Source of the DNA: an uncultured Acidimicrobiales bacterium
Lineage (GTDB): Bacteria > Actinomycetota > Acidimicrobiia > Acidimicrobiales > SZUA-35
Assembly: GCA_938029215.1 (NCBI GenBank)
Contig: CALHFG010000059.1
Location: forward strand, 1 to 49,763
Direction of reading: 5' to 3'
DNA length: 49,763 nucleotides
Under the pieces are notes generated by a model that was not told where the DNA came from, did not search any database, and worked only from the letters and a program-made list of their open reading frames with translations. Positions 43,701-49,763 of the stretch are shown in pieces. Both the position numbers and the translations under genes were made by a program. How positions within the stretch are numbered: the first letter of the stretch is position 1; every line of letters starts with the position of its first letter.

Positions 43701-44276
43701 CTAGCCGAGGTGTTCAGCTTCGGCGAGCATGCGCCCGAGAATCACGTCGAATAGTGCGAGGAGCACGGCCTTGACGGTTCGGCGGTCGCGGGCGTCGCAG
43801 GTGAGAACCTTCACCTCGGGCCGCAACTGCAGCGCGGCAGCAACCTCTTCTGGGGTGTGGTGTTGCTCGGCATTGAAGGTGTTTAGTGCGACCACAAACG
43901 GGATTCCGCGGGCCTCGAAGTAGTCGATGGCGAAGAAGCTGTCGGCGAGGCGGCGAGAATCGACGAGAACAACGGCGCCGAGAGCACCCTCGACAAGGTC
44001 GTCCCACATGAAGCCGAACCGATCCTGGCCGGGAGTGCCGAACAGGTACAGCACGAGGCTGTCGTCGATGGTGATTCGTCCGAAGTCCATGGCGACCGTG
44101 GTGGTGGTCTTCGTCTGAACCTGGGAGGTGTCATCGACCCCGATGCTGGCCGCAGTCATAGATGCTTCGGTGCGCAGCGGATCGATTTCCGAGACGGACC
44201 CGACGAGCGTGGTCTTTCCGACGCCGAAGCCGCCGGCGACGACGAACTTTGCTGATGCTGGATTGTTGTTACTCAC
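43701..44276 (-). CDS. Conservon small GTPase (CvnD-like)
   Basis: This 191-aa GTP-binding protein has the P-loop GGFGVGKTTL, the FGTPGQDRF switch II block (with Gln at the Ras catalytic position) and LNTFNAEQ in place of the NKxD base motif. It is the last gene of a kinase-roadblock-DUF742-GTPase operon known as a conservon in actinobacteria. These systems act as membrane-associated G-protein-like switches. The GTG at 44276 is preferred over the longer frame. It lies 40 bp after the DUF742 gene. Confidence 0.9.
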   Translation of the reverse strand: MSNNNPASAKFVVAGGFGVGKTTLVGSVSEIDPLRTEASMTAASIGVDDTSQVQTKTTTTVAMDFGRITIDDSLVLYLFGTPGQDRFGFMWDDLVEGALGAVVLVDSRRLADSFFAIDYFEARGIPFVVALNTFNAEQHHTPEEVAAALQLRPEVKVLTCDARDRRTVKAVLLALFDVILGRMLAEAEHLG

Positions 44277-44316
44277 GGTGCCTCCAAGGCATTTGCCGTC
44301 ACGATGGTGAGGTTCA

Positions 44317-44679
44317 TCACAACGCCCGAACACCGGCTGCGAGCCGCTGTATCAAGTTGATGTCGGCCGCCGCGGAGGCGGAGACAGTTTTGAATGGGCT
44401 GAGATAGCCGTCTTCGATGAGATCGCCGACAAGAACTTTGGCAATTCCCAGCGGAATTCGTAGGTGAGCGGAAATTTCGGCAACCGAGAGCGGCCCGCGA
44501 CACAAGCCAATGACTTGGGAAGCCTCGAATCTGAGGCGGGAAGGGTCGGCACCGGTCGTCCGCACCATTGTTTCCATGTTCAGATAGGTCAGGTTCGTGC
44601 GCGTTCGTCCTGCCGTCACGAGGAACGGCCGGATGAAGTCATCATCGCTATCTTCCATGAATACTGGTTCGTCGGACAT
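44317..44679 (-). CDS. DUF742 conservon protein (CvnC-like)
   Basis: This 120-aa protein belongs to DUF742, with the typical PFLVTAGRT start and a winged-helix-like region (LSVAEISAHLRIPLGIAKVLVGDL). It is the third gene of the conservon operon and may bind DNA or the roadblock protein. It starts 12 bases after the roadblock stop. Function is inferred from operon membership. Confidence 0.9.
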   Translation of the reverse strand: MSDEPVFMEDSDDDFIRPFLVTAGRTRTNLTYLNMETMVRTTGADPSRLRFEASQVIGLCRGPLSVAEISAHLRIPLGIAKVLVGDLIEDGYLSPFKTVSASAAADINLIQRLAAGVRAL

Positions 44680-44691
44680 AGGGGACCTCGG

Positions 44692-45123
44692 TTAGACCGA
44701 AAGCGTGTTTTTCAGACGCTTGATGAGCTCGGGGGTGAGGACCCGGCCAGCGCGTTCGGCAAACAGCGTCATTTCATAGGCGACAGCCCCGATATCTGAG
44801 TCCTTTCGGGCCAGCACACCCAAGACCGAGCCGTGGGCGATGTTGGCAATCAGGAGGTAGCTGCGGTCCATTTCGATCACGATGCGGTGGACGCTGTTCT
44901 CGGCAAAGCAACGTGCGGCTCCCCGGGTGAGGCTGGCGAGACCCGACGTGATCGCGCCGAATTGATCGGCCGTTGCGGTCGGCAGGCCGGCCGATGCGGC
45001 CAGCTTGATGCCGTCAGCCGATACGGCCAGCGCGTCTTCAACACCGCTGGTGGCGCTAACGAAGTTGTCGAGAAGCCAGGCGAATTGCTCTTCGCCCGAT
45101 TGGTTTGGATTTTCCTGGCTCAC
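44692..45123 (-). CDS. Roadblock/LC7 domain protein (CvnB-like)
   Basis: This 143-aa roadblock/LC7 protein probably regulates the GTPase of the same operon, as roadblock proteins do for MglA-type GTPases. It begins with a helix (FAWLLDNFVSATSGVEDALAVS) followed by the central beta sheet. The ATG overlaps the sensor kinase stop as ATGA. Confidence 0.92.
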   Translation of the reverse strand: MSQENPNQSGEEQFAWLLDNFVSATSGVEDALAVSADGIKLAASAGLPTATADQFGAITSGLASLTRGAARCFAENSVHRIVIEMDRSYLLIANIAHGSVLGVLARKDSDIGAVAYEMTLFAERAGRVLTPELIKRLKNTLSV

Positions 45124-47714
45124 TGGTTGGATCCTTCTGGTTCGATGTCGCTGTCTTGGAGACCTCGGTTAACACCACTGGAGAACGCCGACATCATCGA
45201 GGAGAAGCCAGTGGCCGCCTCCTGCGGATTGGTGTCGACGGGGGCGGGTCCGGTCGGCGTGAGTCCTGCTGGCGGTACCGCCGAGCCTGGAACTCTGGTG
45301 GGCAAACCAGCGGACGGAAGTGGGGCGTTCGACGCGGGCGGTGTCGGATGCTGGAGGCCGGGCACCGGACGGCGTCGTTCGCCCTCGGCAGGACCTGCGG
45401 CCGGTCGGTGCTGCGGCTGCGGCGAAACCTGTGCTGGTGCCTGCTGCTGTGGTCGGTGTTGTACAGGGGGTGCAACCTGAGCCTGCGGGACGGCTTGACG
45501 GGTCTGGGGTTGAGGCTGCGCAGGGGGTGCGGTCTGTGGCTGAGGCGCTTGACGAGCCACATCGGATGTGGGCTGGGCGATGGCACCGCGGGTGGGCAAC
45601 GGACTTGTCGGTTCCGGCTGCGATATGGGGGGGAAGGGCTGGGCGGCCGGAGGCTGCGCTGGCTGTTGTAACCGCAGGGGTTCCGGTACCGGCGTGGCGA
45701 CCTCGGGAATCGGTGTGATGGGGTCGGGGATCTGATGAACAGGCTCGGAGGAGACCACGGGCTCGGGGCGCTGCTCCGGCAGGGCAATGGGTTCAGGTGA
45801 CAGCGAGGCCGGCGGGGTGTCGGCCAGCTGCGGGAGATCCTCAACCGGCAAAGCGCTCTCGACTGGAGGCAGGCTCGCCAGGTCCAGAATGCCCGCGTCG
45901 CCGGCTGGGGCGTCGTCGTCGAAGGCCAACACGTCGTTGGGAATCTGAATTCGGGCGACGGTGCCCTGCCGCGCGCCAGGCACAAGCTGTACCTCGATGC
46001 CATGTCGATCCGCCAGGCGGCCAACGACGAACAGGCCGAGAAAGCGAGTGGGGGCGAGGTCCAGCTGAGGGGGGTTGTTCAGCCGCTGGTTGTTCTCGAA
46101 CAGCTCCTGTTCGGACATGCCGATGCCGTGATCGGTGATGCTCATGAGGTAGCCCTCGGCGGTGCTTTGACCGTCGATGGTGACCGCGGTCGATGGATCC
46201 GAGAACGACAGAGCGTTTTCGAGCAGCTCGGCAAGAAGGTGGGTGACGTCGACGACCACCGCACCCTGAATGAGGGTGGGATCCATTGGGTTAATTACGA
46301 TCCGCTGGTACTTCTCGACCTCGGTGAGAGCGCCACGGGTGGCTTTTTCGAGAGCGACAGGCTTGGCCCACTGACGGGGAGCCTGCGAGCCGGCCAGAAC
46401 CAGGAGGCTCTCGGCGTTTCGACGCATTCGGGTAACCATGTGGTCGAGGGCGAACAGAGACTCGAGCGTCTCGGGGTTCTCTTCGGTACGCTCGAGCTCG
46501 GTGACCATCCCGATCATGCGCTGCAGCAGCTGCTGATTACGGCGACCGAGGTTCACGAACATGTCCGAGACGTTCCGGCGAGAAATTGCCTGTTCGGTCG
46601 CCAACGTGTGCGCAGTGGTCTGCATTTCGTTGAACGCTCGTACGAGATCGCCAATTTCGTCGTTCGACGAGGTCTTGATCTGGGGAGGATCTGAGATCTC
46701 GGCGAGACCACGACTGGTGCGCAGCCGAGCGATGAGGGCCGGCAGCTGAGCGTTGGCGACGTGGTCGGCTCGGTCGACGAGTTCGTCGAGCGGCGCTGAG
46801 ATGGAACGGTTGATCGTGTACAACATGCCCAGCAGCACGATGGCGCCGACTGCAGCGAGCAGACCGAACAGCTGGCGTTCAGCGATCGTCTGGTCGTGAC
46901 GATCCTGGATCAGAACATCGAGGGCGCCGTCGTGGGCGCGGTGGGCGGAGTCGACCACAACTCGACGGGCCATCACCTGATCGAGAGCGCTGTCGGCGCT
47001 GACACGGAACTCGTTCGATGTAAGGCCCTGTACCGCCACAGCTTCGGTTGCAGTGAGGTTCTGGGCTGCCTCAGACAGCAGTGCTTCATTGAAGCGATTG
47101 AGGTCTTCCGGCAGCGCAAGACGCAACGCATCTTGCTGGCTTCGATCTGCCTCGGCGAACGCTCCGGCGATCTCAACGACGCGGGGGCTGTCGGTTTCCT
47201 GCTCGGCGAAGTACTCGAGCCAGGCGCGATCTCGGGTCTCTAGCGAGTTGCCCATGTTGATCGAGACCAAGAGCTTGGTGAATAGGTCGGCGTCGGTCAC
47301 CTGATCGAGGTCGAGGCCGGTTTCGCTCTGCATTGCGTCGCTGGCATCGTTGTAGAAATTGATGGCTAGCCACGCGTCATTTGTGGACCGAGCCTGCTGA
47401 AGAGCCGACCGCAGGTTCGTTTCACCCGCTTCGGTAAGTCCGTCGCGTTCGATGACGAGGTCGAGTGCGCCGTCGGTGGTCGCCGCCAGGGAATCGAGGG
47501 CTCCTTGGCCAATCCCAGCGTCAAGTCGGCTGAGGCGTTCTGTCGCCAACGCGCTGTTGAATTCCTGCTGCGCTTGGTTGACAAGAATAATCATGTGCGA
47601 AGTCGCCGCTGCGTTGTCGGCAACCGTCCTGCTGCGAAAACCGAGAGCAGCAATGCCACCCAGGGCGAGCAAAGGTACTGCGAAGAGTGCAACTAGTTTT
47701 GTCTTGATCCTCAA
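45120..47714 (-). CDS. NIT-domain sensor histidine kinase (CvnA-like)
   Basis: This large 864-aa membrane kinase starts the conservon operon. Helix 1 is at about 8-27, an extracytoplasmic nitrate/nitrite-sensing (NIT)-like helical domain runs to about 280, helix 2 follows, then HAMP. The dimerisation helix has ALDHMVTRMRRNAESL, and the HATPase domain has LAELLENALSFSD, DHGIGMS and LGLFVVGRLADRHGI. The last 250 residues are a Pro/Gln-rich disordered tail. The TTG at 47714 is preferred for its AGAGGA upstream; the frame is open to 47786. Confidence 0.9.
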   Translation of the reverse strand: MRIKTKLVALFAVPLLALGGIAALGFRSRTVADNAAATSHMIILVNQAQQEFNSALATERLSRLDAGIGQGALDSLAATTDGALDLVIERDGLTEAGETNLRSALQQARSTNDAWLAINFYNDASDAMQSETGLDLDQVTDADLFTKLLVSINMGNSLETRDRAWLEYFAEQETDSPRVVEIAGAFAEADRSQQDALRLALPEDLNRFNEALLSEAAQNLTATEAVAVQGLTSNEFRVSADSALDQVMARRVVVDSAHRAHDGALDVLIQDRHDQTIAERQLFGLLAAVGAIVLLGMLYTINRSISAPLDELVDRADHVANAQLPALIARLRTSRGLAEISDPPQIKTSSNDEIGDLVRAFNEMQTTAHTLATEQAISRRNVSDMFVNLGRRNQQLLQRMIGMVTELERTEENPETLESLFALDHMVTRMRRNAESLLVLAGSQAPRQWAKPVALEKATRGALTEVEKYQRIVINPMDPTLIQGAVVVDVTHLLAELLENALSFSDPSTAVTIDGQSTAEGYLMSITDHGIGMSEQELFENNQRLNNPPQLDLAPTRFLGLFVVGRLADRHGIEVQLVPGARQGTVARIQIPNDVLAFDDDAPAGDAGILDLASLPPVESALPVEDLPQLADTPPASLSPEPIALPEQRPEPVVSSEPVHQIPDPITPIPEVATPVPEPLRLQQPAQPPAAQPFPPISQPEPTSPLPTRGAIAQPTSDVARQAPQPQTAPPAQPQPQTRQAVPQAQVAPPVQHRPQQQAPAQVSPQPQHRPAAGPAEGERRRPVPGLQHPTPPASNAPLPSAGLPTRVPGSAVPPAGLTPTGPAPVDTNPQEAATGFSSMMSAFSSGVNRGLQDSDIEPEGSNQ

Positions 47715-47918
47715 GGGGGATTCCTCTCGCGTCTTAGCGGTTAATCTCAAACGCTCCTTTGGTCGTCGGCGATAAAGCGAGCCCAATTGAGCAAAATCTT
47801 CCGCGACGCAGTGAGAGGGGTCGTTTGCCCCATTATTCGGGTCGAATTACTGCTCAATGAACGGCGGTTCCGGCCGAATCTATGTAGAGCGGCAAACAGC
47901 CGTCCCTACGGAGCTGCA

Positions 47919-49277
47919 ATGGAACCGCGCGTGACGTCACAACGGAGAAGTTCCATGATGCACCGCCTTCGCGCGGGGCTTCCCATCTCGCCCGAAGAAG
48001 CGGATACGTGGGTCGATGTTCCATACAGCATCCAGCAACTCCATGCGCTGCTCCAACGCGAGATCGACTCCGCCAAGAGAGCAGAAACGTCCGTGCTGGT
48101 TTTCCGCCTCAAACATCGCCCGTTTGGTGTCCACCTGGACGACAACACCCAGTTTGGTGAACTGCGACCCGAGCTGCGAGACCGTCTTCAGTCGGTTCAC
48201 CCAGGAGTCCGGGCGGTCGGATCACAATCGGGAGAAGTCATTGGGTTCGCACCCTCACTGTTGCGCCGAACCGACGGCGAAGCACTGCTGAACGAACTGA
48301 CCAAGTCATTGACCGAACCCGTGACTGTCGACGGTCTGAGAGTCCTTCTCGGCCCACGCAGTGGTGGCGCCGTGCTCGACTCAGAGCTCGACGGCGTCGA
48401 TGATTTGCTGTCGGCAACCAAGCTCGCCCTTGGCGAAACCGACGCCTCGCGGGTCGCCGTCATGTTTCACCCTTACCAACGGGCGCGACAGTCGCGCACA
48501 ATCGAGATGGCGCGGGCGCTGCACGAGGCCGTGGTTAACCGGTCGCTGTCGGTTCGCTACCAACCCGACATCGATCTTCGTACCGGACGGATCGCGGCCA
48601 TCAAGGCCTACGCCCACTGGCACCCAGAAGGTTCCGGGGTCGTTCTCAACAGTGATCTATTTGAAGCCGCGGAGAAGGCCTCTCTTCTCGTCCCCATCGG
48701 ACGGGAAGTCATCGAAGAGGCGCTCCGATCAATCTATGGCTGGATCACGACCGGCTTGCTCGATCAGACAACGGTCTGGGTCAACGTGCACCCGGTCGAA
48801 GTGCTCGCCCCGGACTTCGGTAAAGCGATGGCCACTGTGGCCACGTTCGATCCGCGTTTGCGACTTGGGCTGGAACTCACCGAAAATCCGACCGAGGACC
48901 AGGGGTTCATCTACGACGTTCTCCGCACCCTCGTGGCAAAAGGTGCCGCCGCCGCAATCGGTGGGTTCGGCACCGGGTACCTCAACATGGCCGAGTTCCA
49001 GCAACTGCCGTTCTCTGCGGCCAAGATCGATCGCACGCTTACCAAACAGATGACCGGTAACGACGCCTCCGCTCGCCTTGTCGAGGCGGTGGTTGGACTC
49101 GCGGGTCTCTTCGGCCTGGAAGTGACCGCCCACGGAATCGAGACAGCAGAGCAGGTGCGCCGCCTCCAAGAATATGGGTGTGCGACCGGCCAAGGCTTCT
49201 ACTTCGCTCGTCCGATGGACGCCGCCGAAATGCAGGAAATGCTCACCCAAATCAAGATGGGCAACAAAGTCTTCTAG
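47919..49277 (+). CDS. Degenerate GGDEF/EAL protein
   Basis: This 452-aa cytoplasmic protein has the c-di-GMP synthase/phosphodiesterase fold pair but lacks the active-site residues. The GGDEF position reads SQSGEV. In the EAL domain the EAL motif is IKAYAHW (228-234), the DDFGTGY aspartates are GG (348-349), and AEGVET reads AHGIET, while N289, K369 and GQGFYF are kept. It could be a c-di-GMP receptor or protein-interaction module. It is divergent from the conservon across about 200 bp. The ATG at 47919 has GGAG upstream; the frame is open to 47787. Confidence 0.85.
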   Translation: MEPRVTSQRRSSMMHRLRAGLPISPEEADTWVDVPYSIQQLHALLQREIDSAKRAETSVLVFRLKHRPFGVHLDDNTQFGELRPELRDRLQSVHPGVRAVGSQSGEVIGFAPSLLRRTDGEALLNELTKSLTEPVTVDGLRVLLGPRSGGAVLDSELDGVDDLLSATKLALGETDASRVAVMFHPYQRARQSRTIEMARALHEAVVNRSLSVRYQPDIDLRTGRIAAIKAYAHWHPEGSGVVLNSDLFEAAEKASLLVPIGREVIEEALRSIYGWITTGLLDQTTVWVNVHPVEVLAPDFGKAMATVATFDPRLRLGLELTENPTEDQGFIYDVLRTLVAKGAAAAIGGFGTGYLNMAEFQQLPFSAAKIDRTLTKQMTGNDASARLVEAVVGLAGLFGLEVTAHGIETAEQVRRLQEYGCATGQGFYFARPMDAAEMQEMLTQIKMGNKVF

Positions 49278-49282
49278 TTGCT

Positions 49283-49374
49283 TGTTCCCCTTCAGGAGGA
49301 CTCCGCGGAACCGGAGGGGTTCTTTTCCGCAACGTGGCGAACGCACCGCGGATCGCCTGAGCCAACGAGGGCTC
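49283..49374 (-). repeat. Dispersed GC-hairpin repeat, copy 3A
   Basis: This unit, reverse-oriented relative to copies 1 and 2, begins six bases after the GGDEF/EAL stop. It has the module CTCCGCGGAACCGGAGGGG, then ACGTGGCGAACGCACCGCG, and closes with the hairpin GAGCCAACGAGGGCTC (49359-49374). Confidence 0.88.
49301..49326 (+). terminator. Repeat-borne terminator after the GGDEF/EAL gene
   Basis: CTCCG and CGGAG pair around a six-base loop, followed by GGGGTTCTTTT. This intrinsic terminator-like structure is part of repeat copy 3A and would end the upstream gene. Confidence 0.6.
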
Positions 49375-49380
49375 AGTTCC

Positions 49381-49521
49381 TAACGATGTTTTGGGTAGAC
49401 CGAATGCGTTCACTCACGAAACCTGCGTTCTCCCCTTCAGGGGGACCCCTCCAGAGCCGGGGGCTGCTCTTTTGCGCTACGTGGCGAACGCTCCGCGGAT
49501 CGCCTGAGCCAACGAGGGCTC
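49381..49521 (-). repeat. Dispersed GC-hairpin repeat, copy 3B
   Basis: This is a complete unit. It starts AACGATGTTTTGGGTAGACC and runs through ACTCACGAAACCTGCGTTC, CCCCTTCAGGGGG, the module CCAGAGCCGGGGGCTGC and GCGCTACGTGGCGAACGC. It ends with GAGCCAACGAGGGCTC (49506-49521), 147 bp after that of copy 3A. It is the best copy for defining the consensus. Confidence 0.92.
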
Positions 49522-49582
49522 GGTGCTTCCCGGAGGGATGAGGGCGTTGCTGTGTGGAACGGTGAGAACCCGCGGTTGGTTA

Positions 49583-49680
49583 GTGTCGCGCCGAAGGCAA
49601 AGCAGCCCCCGGCGTTTGAGGGGCCCCCGGAGGGACAACGCAGGTTTCGTGAGTGGACGCAATACGTTTACCCACAGGCT
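49583..49680 (+). repeat. Dispersed GC-hairpin repeat, copy 3C (inverted)
   Basis: This unit faces the opposite way to copies 3A, 3B and 3D. It has AAGCAGCCCCCGGCGTTTGA, CCCCCGGAGGGACAACGC and GGTTTCGTGAGTGGACGC, and ends at TTTACCCA. It most resembles copy 1 at 4321-4410, including the GGCGTTTGAGGGG block. Confidence 0.85.
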
Positions 49681-49683
49681 TGC

Positions 49684-49763
49684 AACGATGTTTTGGTAGA
49701 CCTGCGTTGTCCCCTTCAGGGGGACTCCGCGGAACCGGAGGGGTTCTTTTGCGCTACGTGGCG
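49684..49763 (-). repeat. Dispersed GC-hairpin repeat, copy 3D (cut by window end)
   Basis: This unit begins AACGATGTTTTGGTAGACC, has CCCCTTCAGGGGGACTCC and the GGAACCGGAGGGGTTC module, and is cut at GCGCTACGTGGCG. The array therefore continues beyond the window. No gene is visible from 49278 to the end. Confidence 0.88.

Noticed and set aside
49283-49763. Possible CRISPR array
   Set aside because: The period is about 145 bp, units differ in internal modules and orientation, and no cas genes are near, so it is a tandem dispersed repeat.

Overview
The window is a high-GC bacterial chromosome segment from an actinobacterium (Actinomycetota). Lineage markers are the dnaK-grpE-dnaJ-hspR-clpB chaperone block, a WhiB iron-sulphur regulator, a clpS-DUF2017 pair, and a four-gene 'conservon' signalling operon (sensor kinase, roadblock protein, DUF742 protein, small GTPase). 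The long intramembrane aerobic cluster and the many genes that appear leaderless would suit the class Acidimicrobiia, but that class assignment is inference from gene content. No phage, plasmid, transposase or CRISPR array was seen.

Layout. 1-6971: heat-shock operon, with a GC-hairpin repeat between hspR and clpB. 6968-9795 (minus): a translationally coupled pair of multicopper-oxidase-like proteins. 9997-12344: acyl-CoA ligase and enoyl-CoA hydratase. 12414-17589: VWA lipoprotein, purA, a repeat cluster, a class II aldolase and a zinc-finger protein. 17676-19975: purB, three tRNA genes (Glu, Asp, Phe) and a small coiled-coil protein. 20026-22589 (minus): ctaB, ctaA, clpS and DUF2017. 22810-31612: a respiratory locus that starts with three unusual membrane genes and continues with cytochrome c oxidase subunits II (with a fused cytochrome c), I, III and IV, and then ctaG. 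31632-34541: pdxH, an ABC exporter and a poly-gamma-glutamate hydrolase-like gene. 34547-37065: ccdA, whiB, a small orphan and a TlpA-like thioredoxin. 37054-41195: thioesterase, orn, dut, DNA ligase, small protein, acyl-ACP desaturase. 41226-43083: tandem glutamine-cyclotransferase-like lipoproteins. 43136-43603: a small conserved gene directly after tRNA-Lys. 43701-49277: the conservon and a divergent degenerate GGDEF/EAL gene, followed by an array of the dispersed repeat.

How parts fit. ctaA and ctaB make haem A for the oxidase, ctaG assembles its copper, and ccdA plus the TlpA-like protein could keep cytochrome c cysteines reduced for the CXXCH haem site in subunit II. The most unusual part is 22810-25965. 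It encodes a subunit I homologue that lacks all six haem/copper histidines yet keeps the fold signatures and the C-terminal signature of the true subunit I, followed by a subunit III-like protein and a third membrane protein with an acidic His-rich tail. This looks like a cofactor-free copy of the oxidase core kept in the same operon as the real one. Other items worth attention are a roughly 145-bp dispersed hairpin repeat, a multicopper oxidase apparently split over two subunits, an EF-hand-like loop inserted in the CuA domain, a catalytically dead GGDEF/EAL protein, a TetR-type palindrome over the desaturase promoter, and a gene whose ribosome-binding site lies inside a tRNA.
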